NCBI GenBank assembly: GCA_963710495.1
Contig: CAVQAI010000011.1
Location: 850,745 to 914,744, forward strand
Reading direction: 5' to 3'
Origin: Bog-756 sp963710495
Lineage (GTDB): Bacteria > Actinomycetota > Acidimicrobiia > Acidimicrobiales > RAAP-2
DNA: 64,000 bases
The position numbers were made by a program, and so were the translations under genes. The number at the start of each line of letters is the position of its first letter. Within the stretch, counting starts at the first letter, position 1. The notes below the pieces were generated by a model. That model saw nothing but the letters and a program-made list of their open reading frames with translations. It searched no databases and had not been told where the DNA came from. Below, one piece after another: positions 52,358-62,113 of the stretch.

Positions 52358-53202
52358 GCGAGTATCTGGTCGTCACGGGGATGTCCGGCGCCGGTCGTTC
52401 GACGGCCGCCGCCACCCTCGAGGATCTCGGGTGGTTCGTCATCGACAACATGCCCTCCTCGCTCATCTCCAAGGTCTCCGAGCTGGTCGACGGCACCGGT
52501 TCCGAAATGGAGCGGGTGGCCTTCGTGGTCGGCCGCAGCGGCGTGGACCACGAGGACGTGCTCCCCGCCCTGCACGGCCTGGCCACCGGCCGGAACCGGG
52601 TCCGCATCCTCTTCCTCGACGCACCCGACGACGTGCTCATCAGGCGGTTCGAGGGCACCCGCCGACGGCATCCCCAGGGGCGCGGCGTGGCCGACTCGAT
52701 CGCCGAGGAGCGGCTGTTGCTCCAGGGGCTGCGCGACTCGGCCGACCTGGTGATCGACACCGGGGAGCTCAACACCAACCAGCTGCGCACCCGGCTCATG
52801 GAGGTCTTCGCCACGGAACAAGCGGGGAGCGCCATGCGCACGTCCCTGCTCTCGTTCGGTTTCAAGCACGGCGTCCCCCTGGATGTGGACCTGATGTTCG
52901 ACTGCCGATTCCTGCCCAACCCCTACTGGGACGAGACCCTGCGGAGCCAGAGCGGGCTCGACCCGCCGGTCCGCACGTTCGTGCTCGACCGCCCGGAGAC
53001 GGCCGCCTTCCTCGACAAGCTCGACGACCTGCTGACCATGTTGATCCCCGCCTACATCCGTGAGGGCAAGTCCTATCTGACGGTGGCCATGGGGTGTACC
53101 GGCGGCCGCCACCGGTCGGTGGTCCTGGCCGAGGAGGTGGCCCGGCGCCTCGGCAGCCGGGGCATGCCCACCACCGTCTTCCATCGGGACGTCGACCGTT
53201 GA
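52354..53202 (+). CDS. rapZ: RapZ-family nucleotide-binding protein
   Basis: A 282-residue P-loop protein with Walker A VVTGMSGAGRSTAA (arginine in place of the usual lysine), Walker B-like LFLDAPDDVLIRRFEGTRRRHP and the C-terminal domain motifs FKHGVPLDVDLMFDCRFLPNP and VAMGCTGGRHRSV. In E. coli it guides glmZ sRNA decay; in Gram-positives its role is less defined and may involve cell-wall precursor sensing. The GTG overlaps the uvrC stop. The Lys-to-Arg exchange in Walker A may weaken nucleotide hydrolysis. Confidence 0.93.
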   Translation: MSEYLVVTGMSGAGRSTAAATLEDLGWFVIDNMPSSLISKVSELVDGTGSEMERVAFVVGRSGVDHEDVLPALHGLATGRNRVRILFLDAPDDVLIRRFEGTRRRHPQGRGVADSIAEERLLLQGLRDSADLVIDTGELNTNQLRTRLMEVFATEQAGSAMRTSLLSFGFKHGVPLDVDLMFDCRFLPNPYWDETLRSQSGLDPPVRTFVLDRPETAAFLDKLDDLLTMLIPAYIREGKSYLTVAMGCTGGRHRSVVLAEEVARRLGSRGMPTTVFHRDVDR

Positions 53203-53221
53203 CCCCGGGGCAGGGTCGACT

Positions 53222-54106
53222 ATGACCCCGGGCCGGATGGGAGCGGGGAAGGCCGACGTGGTGGCCGTCGGGGGCGGACATGGCCTGGCCGCCACGCTGC
53301 GCGCCATCCGGACCTACGCCGGCGAGGTCACCGCGGTGGTGTCGGTGGCCGACGACGGAGGGTCGTCGGGTCGGCTGCGGCGCATGCTGCCCATCATCTC
53401 GCCCGGCGACCTGCGGCGCTGCCTGGTGGCGCTGGCCGAACCGGGCTCCCTGTTGGCCTCCACGTTCGAGTACCGCTTCGCCGAGGACGAGCTCTCCGGG
53501 CACGCCCTCGGCAACCTGGTCCTGGCCGGGCTCCTGGAGGTGACCGGTGACCCGGTGGCCGCCCTGGACGAGGCGTGCCGCCTGCTGGGCGTTCGGGGCA
53601 GGGTGCTCCCGGCCACCACCGACCCGGTGGTGCTGAAGGCCGAGGCGGAGGGCGGCCACGTGGCCGGCCAGGTCGCCGTGATGGGGACCGACAACATCCG
53701 CCGAGTCTCGCTGGTCCCCTCCGACCCGGCGGCTCCGCCCGAGGCGGTGGCCGCCCTGGAACGGGCCGACCAGATCGTCCTCGGGCCGGGCTCCCTGTTC
53801 ACCAGCGTGCTGGCGGCGACCGCCGTGCCCGAGATCCGCGCCGCCCTCAACCGCTCGGCGGCTCGCAAGATCTACGTCTGCAACCTCCGCCCCGAGGTGC
53901 CCGAGACCGAAGCTTTCGACGTCGCCCGGCACGTCGAAGCGCTGGTAGAACACGGTGTGAAGGTGGATCTGGCCCTGTGCGACCCGGCCGGGATGGCCGT
54001 CGGCCGGCCGGGCGTCCCGCTGGTCGAGGCCAGCCTGGCCCGGGCCGGGGGCCTGGCCCACGATCCGGAAAAACTGGCATCTGCCCTGTCGGATCTGCTC
54101 GGATGA
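53222..54106 (+). CDS. glmR: Gluconeogenesis factor (YvcK/CofD-like)
   Basis: A 294-residue protein of the YvcK/GlmR family that binds UDP-sugars and is linked to carbon flux into peptidoglycan. Visible are VVAVGGGHGLAATLRAIR at the N terminus, VVSVADDGGSSGRLRR, PPGDLRRC-like PGDLRRCLVALAE, the GHALGNLVLAGL segment and VLGPGSLFTSVLAA. It is slightly short for the family (about 320). The whiA gene, which follows yvcK in most Gram-positive genomes, is absent: gap starts 67 bases later. Confidence 0.92.
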   Translation: MTPGRMGAGKADVVAVGGGHGLAATLRAIRTYAGEVTAVVSVADDGGSSGRLRRMLPIISPGDLRRCLVALAEPGSLLASTFEYRFAEDELSGHALGNLVLAGLLEVTGDPVAALDEACRLLGVRGRVLPATTDPVVLKAEAEGGHVAGQVAVMGTDNIRRVSLVPSDPAAPPEAVAALERADQIVLGPGSLFTSVLAATAVPEIRAALNRSAARKIYVCNLRPEVPETEAFDVARHVEALVEHGVKVDLALCDPAGMAVGRPGVPLVEASLARAGGLAHDPEKLASALSDLLG

Positions 54107-54129
54107 TGGGTGCAGCCATCGGGATGCCC

Positions 54130-54135
54130 TAGCGT
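54130..54135 (+). promoter_or_regulatory. Predicted -10 element of gap operon
   Basis: TAGCGT lies about 40 bases ahead of the gap ATG, with AGGGAGGGA as a strong ribosome site just before the start. No clear -35 was found. Confidence 0.35.
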
Positions 54136-54173
54136 GGGTGCAGGTCACAGCAGATGAGTGAGGCAGGGAGGGA

Positions 54174-55199
54174 ATGAGCGTACGGATCGGTATCAACGGC
54201 TTCGGACGCATCGGTCGTAACTACCTACGGGCGGTCCGGTCCCTCGGGGCTGACGTCGAGATCGTGGCGGTCAACGATCTGACCTCGGCCGACACCTTGG
54301 CGCACCTGTTGCGCTACGACTCGACCCACGGCCGCCTGGGCTGCGAGGTCAAGGTGGTCGACGGCTCGATCGTGCTCGACCGCGGTCCGATCGCCGTGCT
54401 CGCCGAGCGGGATCCGAAGGCGCTGCCCTGGGACCGGTTGGGCGTGGACGTGGTGGTCGAGTCGACCGGCCTGTTCACCACCCGGGCCGCGGCCAGCGCC
54501 CACCTCGAAGCCGGTGCCGCCCGGGTGATCGTCTCCGCCCCGGCCACCGACGTCGACGCCACCTTCGTCATCGGCGTGAACGACTCCGAGTTCGACCCGG
54601 CCAAGGACTTCGTGGTCTCCAACGCCTCCTGCACGACCAATTGCTTCGTCCCGATGGTCAAGGTCCTCGACGACGCCTTCGGGGTCGAGAGCGGCCTGAT
54701 GACCACCGTGCACGCCTTCACCAACGACCAGAACCTCCTCGACTTGCCCCACAAGGACCTCCGGCGGGCCCGCTCGGCGGCGGTCAACATCGTGCCCGCC
54801 TCCTCGGGCGCGGCCCGGGCAACGGGGCTGGTGCTGCCGTCGATGAAGGGCCGGCTGGACGGTGCGGCCCTGCGGGTGCCGGTGGCGGACGGCTCCATCA
54901 CCGATTTCACGGCCGTGATCCCCGGCTCGGTCACCGTCGAGGAGGTCAATGCCGCCTTCGCCCGGGCCGCCGCCTCGGGCCCGCTGGCCAAGGTGCTCGA
55001 CTACACCGAGGACCCGATCGTCTCGTCCGACATCGTGGGGAGCCCGGCGTCGTGCACCTTCGATGCCGGGCTGACCATGGTCATGCCCTCGGCATCGGGG
55101 ATCACCTTGGTCAAGGTGCAGGGTTGGTACGACAACGAGTGGGGCTACGCCAACCGGCTGGTCGATCTCTCGTTGCTGGTCGGCGGGGCCCGGCCCTGA
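54174..55199 (+). CDS. gap: Glyceraldehyde-3-phosphate dehydrogenase, type I
   Basis: A 341-residue glycolytic enzyme. NAD-binding INGFGRIGRNYLRA, the catalytic cysteine in SNASCTTNCFVPM, the downstream histidine region TVHAFTNDQNLLDLP and the C-terminal SWYDNE-like WYDNEWGYANRLVDL are all present. Asp is used at the NAD-specificity position (VNDLTSADT). It leads a glycolytic operon with pgk and tpiA and has a strong Shine-Dalgarno. Confidence 0.97.
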   Translation: MSVRIGINGFGRIGRNYLRAVRSLGADVEIVAVNDLTSADTLAHLLRYDSTHGRLGCEVKVVDGSIVLDRGPIAVLAERDPKALPWDRLGVDVVVESTGLFTTRAAASAHLEAGAARVIVSAPATDVDATFVIGVNDSEFDPAKDFVVSNASCTTNCFVPMVKVLDDAFGVESGLMTTVHAFTNDQNLLDLPHKDLRRARSAAVNIVPASSGAARATGLVLPSMKGRLDGAALRVPVADGSITDFTAVIPGSVTVEEVNAAFARAAASGPLAKVLDYTEDPIVSSDIVGSPASCTFDAGLTMVMPSASGITLVKVQGWYDNEWGYANRLVDLSLLVGGARP

Positions 55200-55240
55200 G
55201 CCAACCGGTGCAGGGCACGATGAGCGGGGGGTGACGGGGG

Positions 55241-56453
55241 ATGCAAGCACATGACGACAATCCGCTGCTGGACGGCCTGCCCCTGCTGCACGATCTCCCC
55301 GAACTGACCGGCGCCAGCGTGCTGGTGCGGGTGGACTTCAATGTCCCGCTCCGCATCCCGGACGACGGGCCACCCGTGATCACCGACGACTTCCGGATCC
55401 GGGCGGCCGTCCCCACCTTCGAGTACCTGTTGGAGCGAGGGGCCCGGGTGACCGCCTGCTCGCATCTCGGCCGGCCCAAGGGCGCGCCAGAGCCGCAGTG
55501 GGACCTCGCGCCCGGTGCGCGAGGAGCTGGCCCTCCTGGCGCCCAGGGTCGAGCTGGGGGAGAACCTCCGGTTCGATCCCGGGGAAGAGGGCAACGACCC
55601 CGACTTCGTCGAGAAGCTGGTCAACGGGCACGATGCCTACGTGAACGACGCCTTCGGCGTCTCCCACCGCCGCCATGCCTCGGTGATGGGGCCGCCGACG
55701 CGCCTCCCCAGTGCGGCCGGCTTGCTGCTGGAGCGGGAGATCGAGGGTCTCGGCAGCCTGCTCGGGTCGCCGGCCCGCCCCTTCGTCGCCGTGGTGGGCG
55801 GGGCCAAGGTGGCCGACAAGCTCGGCGTCCTGCGAGCCCTGCTCGACCGGGTCGACACCCTCGTCGTCGGCGGTGGGATGGCCTTCACCTTCCTCGCCGC
55901 CGCCGGCCATGCCGTGGGCGCGTCGCTGGTGGACCACGACCACCTGAAGGAGTGTGCGGAGCTCCTCGAGGCCGGCGAGCGGGTCCTCCTCCCGTCCGAC
56001 ATCGTGGCCCTCGAACCGGGGGCGCCCTTCGGCCGCGGCTGCGACCAGGGTGAGACCCGGACGTTGCCCGACGAGCTCCCCGACGGCTGGCAGGGCCTCG
56101 ACATCGGCCCGGATACGGCGGCGGCCTACGCCGAGGTGGTCCGGTCGGCCGGCACCGTGCTCTGGAACGGGCCCATGGGCGTGTTCGAAGACGCCCGGTT
56201 CGGGGCCGGGACGGCCGGCGTGGCCCGGGCGATGGCCGACTGCCCGGGCTACAGCGTGGTCGGCGGCGGCGACAGCGCCGCGGCCGTGGACGAGCTGGGA
56301 CTGGGGGACCGGATCGACTTCATCTCCACCGGTGGGGGCGCCGCCCTCGAGCTGCTCGAGTACGCCGACCTTCCCGGGCTCGAGGCCCTGAGGGGTGCAC
56401 CGAACGCCCCGGTCGCCAAGCGGGGGACGCAACCGGAACCACCCGGGCGGTGA
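55241..56453 (+). CDS. pgk: Phosphoglycerate kinase, frame interrupted
   Basis: About 403 residues after removing one base, the normal length. The first frame runs through RVDFNVPLR, TDDFRIRAAVPT and SHLGRPKGAPEPQWDLAP. At the CCC of 55511-55513 one extra C moves reading into the frame VREELALLAPRVELGENLRFDPGEE, FVAVVGGAKVADKLGV, the nucleotide loop WNGPMGVFEDA and GGGDSAAAVDELG near the C terminus. Both halves are intact and in the expected order, so this is probably a sequencing error rather than a loss of an essential gene. It overlaps tpiA as GTGA. Confidence 0.93.
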
Positions 56454-57247
56454 GCGACGCCAGGAGTGGACGCCGACCGCTCATCAGCGCCAACTGGAAG
56501 ATGAACCTCGACCACCTCGAGGCGCTCCACGCCGTCCGTGATCTCGGGCTCCGTCTGCAACCGTCCGACGTGGCCGCGGTCGACGTGTCCGTGCACCCCG
56601 CCTTCACCTCCATCCGAACGGTGCAGTCCGTCGTCGAGCCGGAGGACATACCGGTGGCGCTCGGGGCCCAGGACTGCGCCACCGAGGACTCCGGGGCGTT
56701 CACCGGTGAGGTCAGCGCGCCCATGCTGGCCAAGCTGCATGTCCGGTATGTGATCGTCGGCCACTCGGAGCGCCGCCGGCTCTTCGGCGAGACGGACGAG
56801 CTCGTCCTGGCCAAGCTCAAGGCGGTACTGCGCAACGGCATGACCCCGATCTGCTGTGTCGGGGAGACCGAGGACGAGCGCCAGCGGGGCGTGACCCATG
56901 AGCGGTTGTCCGAGCAGGTGGGCTCGGCGCTCGGCCCGCTGCCCGCCGAGGCGGTGGCCGGCATGGTCGTCGCCTACGAGCCGATCTGGGCCATCGGGAC
57001 CGGGCTGGCCGCCACTCCGGAGGACGCCGAGGAGGCGTGTGGCTGGATCCGTCAGGTGGTGGCCGGCCAGGCCGGGGCCGAGGTGGCCGAGGCGATCCGG
57101 ATCCAATACGGCGGGTCGGTGCAGGCCGAGAACACCGAGTCGCTGGTGAGCTGCCCCAACGTGGATGGGGCGCTGGTCGGGGGGGCGAGCCTGGACCCGG
57201 CCGCGTTCACCGGCATCGTGCGGGCCGCGGCCCTGGCCGTGAAGTGA
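56450..57247 (+). CDS. tpiA: Triosephosphate isomerase
   Basis: A 265-residue TIM barrel. Substrate lysine in ISANWKMN, electrophile histidine in VIVGHSERRRLFGE, catalytic glutamate in VVAYEPIWAIGTG and phosphate loop IQYGGSVQAEN with VGGASL. GTG overlaps the pgk stop; an N-terminal Arg/Ser extension of about ten residues precedes the core. Confidence 0.97.
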   Translation: MSDARSGRRPLISANWKMNLDHLEALHAVRDLGLRLQPSDVAAVDVSVHPAFTSIRTVQSVVEPEDIPVALGAQDCATEDSGAFTGEVSAPMLAKLHVRYVIVGHSERRRLFGETDELVLAKLKAVLRNGMTPICCVGETEDERQRGVTHERLSEQVGSALGPLPAEAVAGMVVAYEPIWAIGTGLAATPEDAEEACGWIRQVVAGQAGAEVAEAIRIQYGGSVQAENTESLVSCPNVDGALVGGASLDPAAFTGIVRAAALAVK

Positions 57248-57253
57248 ATTTGC

Positions 57254-57259
57254 TAGCGT
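57254..57259 (+). promoter_or_regulatory. Predicted extended -10 element of secG
   Basis: TTGCTAGCGT just after the tpiA stop matches the TAGCGT -10 seen ahead of gap. secG follows with AGGAGGAAG as ribosome site, about 35 bases later. Confidence 0.4.
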
Positions 57260-57293
57260 CTGCAGCGACCGGGAGCTCCAGGAGGAAGACCGG

Positions 57294-57524
57294 GTGTTGA
57301 CCGCCATCATCGTTGTACTGCAGGTGCTGACCAGCCTGGCCCTCATCTTCCTCATCCTCATGCACAGTGGGAAGGGGGGCGGTCTCTCCGACATGTTCGG
57401 TGGGTCCGTCGGTTCCGCCGCCGCCGGCTCGACGGTGGTGGAGAAGAACCTGGACAGGATCACCGTCACGGTGGCGGTGATCTTCGCCTTCACCAACCTG
57501 ATCCTCATCCTGCGTCTGCAGTGA
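57294..57524 (+). CDS. secG: Preprotein translocase subunit SecG
   Basis: A 76-residue protein with two membrane helices, TAIIVVLQVLTSLALIFLIL and VTVAVIFAFTNLILIL, around the conserved loop HSGKGGGLSDMFGG, all hallmarks of SecG. It assists SecYE in protein export. The GTG start is next to a strong ribosome site. Its stop overlaps the following binding-protein gene's GTG. Confidence 0.95.
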   Translation: MLTAIIVVLQVLTSLALIFLILMHSGKGGGLSDMFGGSVGSAAAGSTVVEKNLDRITVTVAVIFAFTNLILILRLQ

Positions 57525-59311
57525 GCCCCAGCGGCGCCGAGCCCGTCGAGCGCCGGCCCCAGTTCGCCTCGTTGTGGCGTGAGTACCGCGGCCGTTGGGC
57601 GCTGCCCCTGGTCATCATCGTCATCATCGGCCTGGTTGCCGTCGTCGACCACCTCGGATCCAACCGGATCAGCCAGGTCGACGCGGCGAATCCGTCGGTG
57701 CTGGTGGCGGCCAGCGGGGGACAGGCCACCGTCGAGCTCGACCGGCCGTGGTCGGGACTGAACCCCAACACGGCGGCGGGGTCGGCCTCCTCCACGCCCA
57801 CCCTCATGGCTTCGGTGCTGCCGAGCGCCTACAACCTCACGCCGAAGCTGGTGCCCCAAGTCAACAGCGACCTGTTGTCGAGCGTCGAAGCCACCTCGAC
57901 GTCACCGCTGATCATCCAGTACGTGATCAACCCCCGCGCCGTCTGGTCGGATGGGGTGCCCGTCACGGCCGACGACTTCGTCTATGCCTGGAGATCGCAG
58001 CGTGGCGACGGCGTCGATGTCGACGGGAAGCCGGATCAGATCGCGTCGACCCTCGGGTACCGGGATGTCAGCTCGATCACCGCCAGCCACGGCGGCCGAT
58101 GGGTCACGGTGAGGTTCTCCACCCCGTTCACCGACTGGCGGGTGATGTTCTCCCAGATGGTGCCGGCTCATATCGCCCGACACGCCGGATGGAACCACGG
58201 GTTCGAGACGTTCGACCCGTCCGTCGATCTGTCCGCCGGCCCCTTCGTCCTGCAGTCGGAATCCGGCGGCGGGCCTGCCGTGCTGGTCCGGAACCCGAGA
58301 TGGTGGGGGACACCGGCGACGCTCGACCGCGTGGTGGTCAACGTCGCCGCCACCCAGGCCGAATGGGCGGCCGCGCTGGCCGCCGGCAACCATACGGTGG
58401 TTCAGCCCGAGTCGTTCGACCTCGGGTCCGTCAACCAGGTGACGTCCTTGCCGAACACGCAGAGCATGATCCGGCCCTCACTGGGATTGCTCGACCTCGA
58501 GTTCAACGTGACCGCGCCCATCACCTCCCAGATCGCCGTCCGCCAGGCCGTCGCCCACGCCATCGATCGCACGGATCTGCTGGCGCAGACCTTTGGCCCG
58601 ATCGATGCAGATCTGGTTGTCAACGACGATCACTTGGCGGTGGCCTCCCAGTCGAGCTACGACCCTTCCCCGGTGTCGGCCGGGTACGACGTCCGCGACC
58701 TCGCCACGACCGACCGCCTGCTGAAGAGCCTCGGTTACCACGAGGACCCGGAAGGCAAGTACGTCGATACCGCCGGGGCACCGTTGACCCTTCGGATGGC
58801 CGTCGAGACGAATCAACCGTGGACGAATGACGTGGGAGCCCAGATCACCGCACAACTGCGGACCGTCGGCATCACGGTGGAGACGGTTCCGGTGGACGGC
58901 CCCGACGGTCTGGCCCGGGCCGCGGCCGCCGACGGGTACGACATGGCCTTGGTCGTCCGCACCAGCAGCCCCTACAAGACGTCCACCGCCGACTGGTACT
59001 CCGGCACGGTCGGGGCGACCGGGACGGCCGGGTCCGAGGACTGGAGCAATTACGACGACCCTTCGGTCGACCAGCTGTTCATCAAGGCCGCCGGCGAGCT
59101 CAATCCCACGACCGGGCAGCTGAGCTACGGGCAGATCGACGATCGACTGTGGAGCCAGATGGTCGCCCTTCCGTTGTTCGGCGAGCCGGCATTGGTGGCC
59201 AACGGCGTGCAGATGGCGAACGTGCAGTACAACGCCAGCGCGGTTGGGCTCCTCTGGAATCTCTCCACCTGGACGGCCCTGAAACCGGGAGCGCCGGGCC
59301 ACCCGGGCTGA
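57521..59311 (+). CDS. Family-5 solute-binding-like protein with N-terminal anchor
   Basis: A 596-residue SBP_bac_5-type protein. Instead of a lipobox it has one uncleaved-looking helix near residues 24-42 (ALPLVIIVIIGLVAVV). The binding fold shows LDRPWSGLNPNT, VTADDFVYAWRSQ, DLSAGPFVLQSE, IAVRQAVAHAIDRTD and a C-terminal LWNLSTWTAL. Such proteins behind secG are seen in this lineage without transport partners; no permease or ATPase gene is nearby. Translation is coupled to secG by a GTGA overlap. Its ligand is unknown, and it may not act in uptake. Confidence 0.85.
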   Translation: MSPSGAEPVERRPQFASLWREYRGRWALPLVIIVIIGLVAVVDHLGSNRISQVDAANPSVLVAASGGQATVELDRPWSGLNPNTAAGSASSTPTLMASVLPSAYNLTPKLVPQVNSDLLSSVEATSTSPLIIQYVINPRAVWSDGVPVTADDFVYAWRSQRGDGVDVDGKPDQIASTLGYRDVSSITASHGGRWVTVRFSTPFTDWRVMFSQMVPAHIARHAGWNHGFETFDPSVDLSAGPFVLQSESGGGPAVLVRNPRWWGTPATLDRVVVNVAATQAEWAAALAAGNHTVVQPESFDLGSVNQVTSLPNTQSMIRPSLGLLDLEFNVTAPITSQIAVRQAVAHAIDRTDLLAQTFGPIDADLVVNDDHLAVASQSSYDPSPVSAGYDVRDLATTDRLLKSLGYHEDPEGKYVDTAGAPLTLRMAVETNQPWTNDVGAQITAQLRTVGITVETVPVDGPDGLARAAAADGYDMALVVRTSSPYKTSTADWYSGTVGATGTAGSEDWSNYDDPSVDQLFIKAAGELNPTTGQLSYGQIDDRLWSQMVALPLFGEPALVANGVQMANVQYNASAVGLLWNLSTWTALKPGAPGHPG

Positions 59312-59385
59312 AGTTCGGTGACCCGGGCCCGAAGCTCGGCGCGCTACCATGCCAGACGCCCCGAGAACGACTTCGGAGCCACTTG

Positions 59386-59469
59386 GTCGGAGTGGCGGAA
59401 TAGGCAGACGCGCTAGCTTGAGGGGCTAGTGCCCGCAAGGGCGTGGGGGTTCAAGTCCCCCCTCCGACA
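59386..59469 (+). tRNA. tRNA-Leu (anticodon GAG)
   Basis: A complete class II cloverleaf: acceptor GTCGGAG/CTCCGAC, anticodon stem CTAGC/GCTAG around loop TTGAGGG (anticodon GAG), long variable arm TGCCCGCAAGGGCGT, T arm GGGGG-TTCAAGT-CCCCC, discriminator A. 84 bases, CCA not encoded. The sequence after it changes in composition, so it could be an island attachment site. Confidence 0.96.
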
Positions 59470-59772
59470 CACTCAAGAGCCCACCCGGTCTGGACTCCGC
59501 GACGACGCGACGTTCGTCCGTTGTACGTGATGGTCAGGCCAAGCCTGCCGTACACCTCGGCCTTATCGAGCGTCCCGGCGTCGGCCAATACCTGGTCATG
59601 TCGCCGAGCTCCACGATGAGCCAGACGCATGTCCGCTCTTGAGCGCGGCTGTGCGTCGAGAGTTCGCGTGGAACGAGGAACCAGGGCCGACGGCCAGACG
59701 ACTTCCGGTGGGTTTTGTCAAGTTCGCCTGTATTGCTGAATGGCGAGTCTTCGCACGAGTCCGGTTCGCTGA
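59470..59772. other. Gap after tRNA-Leu(GAG)
   Basis: About 300 bases with no supported gene. No second copy of the tRNA 3' end, which would mark an attachment-site repeat, was seen here or in the following 4.2 kb. Confidence 0.4.
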
Positions 59773-61142
59773 TCAGGTCCAATGGACTGCCAGCACGTCC
59801 TGCTGTATCGCCACCGCTGTGCCAACCAGCCCAGCCAAGGGGAGCAAAAAGCGAACGGGAAACGGCCACCGCTCGAGACCCAGCGCCGCCAACCCGCCGA
59901 TGGCCACCAACCCGAAGTAGGCATAGCGCGCCTGGTAGGTTCCGGTCTGAAATGACACGACCCAGACGGAGAGCAGCGCGGCGATGACTAGGGCACCCAG
60001 GCAAAGGAGCGTGCGCGGTTCCACATGCCGCCCGACCAGACCTAAGAGGGCGCACACGACGGCAATTGTGATGGCCATGTTGACATCCCACGGCCAATGG
60101 GACCGGTTCCATCCCGACTGGTACCAGAACGATTGAACGATGCGGTTTGGCACGCTCACGAAGACATGTTTCAGCGGGTCGACAACCTTGTAGGTACCAA
60201 TGAGTCCCGCACCGAGCCCGTTCGTCCTGGCCAGGTATCTAATGGTGGCCGCGTGGCTAGTGGGTCGCCGTAGCGGACAGTGTTTTGGACGAGGTACCAA
60301 CTGCTCGCTAGCAAGGCGGAACCCAGTCCGATCACAGCGAACCGGACACGTTTCGCCCATCCGGGAGCCAAGCAAGCCAAGGCCAGGACGGCCAGGCCGA
60401 GGGTCAAGGTCGAGAGCTTTGTAGTGATGAGAAGCCCAAAGACCACGCCCACCCACATCATTCGCCAAGAGCTTGGGACCTTGGCATAACGGAGCGAGAG
60501 GAAAACGAGGACCGCTCCTAGGAGGTCCACCAGGTTGTCGTTGGTAACGAACGATGACAGGAAGACAAATCGGGGAAGGAAGGCAACGAGCGAGGCGGCT
60601 ACGACAGGTGTCCAGGGATCCTGAGTGATAAGCCGAACGCTGAGATAGGCGAACAACACGGTCAGCACGCCGAGGATGATGTTGGGCAATCGCAGCCAGA
60701 GGAGGAACTTGTGGTTGGCGGCACTGTGATGTGTGAACCATTCTTTGGAGCCAAAAAAGATTCCTGGATTCAACTGTCCTCGGAAGGGAGCGTGGACTGG
60801 CACGTCAGCCACCTTCTGCCACCCGGCCATTACCAGGTAGTAGAGCGGGCCCTGCTGGGCCTCATCGCCCGAGCAGGAAAGTAGAGAGTCCTGTCCTGCC
60901 GAAGGTTGGCAGGTCGAACTCATCCCGTACCAGTGCCCGCTGACCAGCGTCTCGATGTTCTCTACGTGCCCAGGTTCGTCGGACGACTCGTAGGCGGGGG
61001 TCTTTACGGCGATTACGATTCCAAGGAATACAAAGCCGATCATGACGGCGGCCAACACGACCGTCGGCCAAGGGTTCCCTGTTCGCCCCGAGGTGCCTTC
61101 CACCTTGCGAGCATCAGTCGTCGCCTGAGGGGTTATGACCAC
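59773..61142 (-). CDS. Membrane glycosyltransferase-like protein (DUF2142/ArnT-like), frame interrupted
   Basis: About 456 residues after correction, with roughly ten helices. The first frame has an N-terminal helix (WPTVVLAAVMIGFVFLGIVI), the external motif YESSDEPGHVENIETLVSG (DE as in GT-C enzymes), GPLYYLVMAGW and later NIILGVLTVLFAYLSVRL. Near 60240-60265, between RYGDPLAT and AATIRYLARTNG, reading must gain one base to stay in the second frame, which continues helices to the stop at 59773 (IQQDVLAVHWT). Probably a sugar transferase on the outer face of the membrane. Less GC-rich than the core genes. Confidence 0.65.
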
Positions 61143-61295
61143 TCGCTAACTCTGGCACTTTTGGCCGTGGGAGGCGGGGCCAGTGCCGCCCCCAGGTGGC
61201 GGCCTCCCCCGTCGACCCGAGCCTCTTGTTTGGACTGGTGCTGACAGGGACAAAAGTCTGCCGTTGTGTTCGGCTGAGGAACACGAGCGCTGTAG

Positions 61296-61918
61296 TTACG
61301 GCCGTGAGCTAAAGCGAGTTAAGTACTTGCTGTTCAGCAAGAGCAAGATGGGGACGGAGAGAAGGAGAAGCAACCTGATCTCGATCGAGACCGTTCGAGC
61401 GAGCCTAAATCGCAGATGATGAGATAGTGGCAAATGAGTAGGCCGGCCGCCATTTGCCACTATCGAAATATTCTGTCGCCAGGCGTGATATGGCTTCCAG
61501 GAGTTGACGCGGATGGTTAGTGACGGAATGGTTAAGGGCCATCCGGATATCACGACGATGTGCGCCCCGTGGCGGTGGCCATCGACGAGGTCGAACGTGG
61601 GGGGGCTCGCCGGCACGGCTCAGAATCTGTACCTCGAAAGACTCGTTCCGGTTGCCATGGTGGTGCCGCACGTCGGCCACCACCGCCTCTCGGTCTTCGA
61701 GGTGCCCATGGCACGAGCAAACTCCGGTTTGAGCCCCTGGAGAGGTCCTGAAGAGATGGCTTACAAAGCCCGCAAAGCGCACTCCGTCTTCCAGACTGCG
61801 CAGTGGGTTGAAGGCCCACGTTCCCTTCGACATCCGTATCATCCGGGACAATGCCCGCCAGGTTGGTTCCGAGACGGTGCGCGAACTGCTCCGACGTCAA
61901 CCCTTGGTCAACGGACAT
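61296..61918 (-). pseudogene. Unrecognised protein broken by two one-base insertions
   Basis: Three minus-strand frames join into one coherent sequence of up to 206 residues if one base is removed at a GGG near 61825 and one from the seven-C run near 61608. The chain reads TSEQFAHRLGTNLAG, then VEGTWAFNPLRSLEDGVRF, CHGHLEDREAVVADVRHH, SRAGEPPTFDLVDGHRHG, IVVISGWPLTIPSLTIRV and NSWKPYHAW. I do not recognise the family. Both corrections fall in homopolymers, and each join restores smooth protein-like text, which argues for a real gene. The true C terminus is unclear. Confidence 0.4.
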
Positions 61919-62113
61919 CTTGAGGCGGGCAGTGGTATCAGCAGTTTGGAGTTGCCGTCGGACGGTTGGGCAACATGGGTGGTTCGGTTGGGTCCAGCGC
62001 TTGAAGTTGAAGTTTGGTCAGGCGGTGCTGGGCTCGGAGATCCAGAATGGATGGGTCCGAAGCATCGACGTGATCGGAGCCTCGCCAACATCTGACGTCA
62101 GAGCTCGAGGAAC

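Noticed and set aside
53222..54106. glmR as a CofD (F420) transferase
   Set aside because: It shares the fold, but the rapZ neighbour and the gap-pgk-tpiA context fit the YvcK/GlmR branch, and no F420 genes are near.
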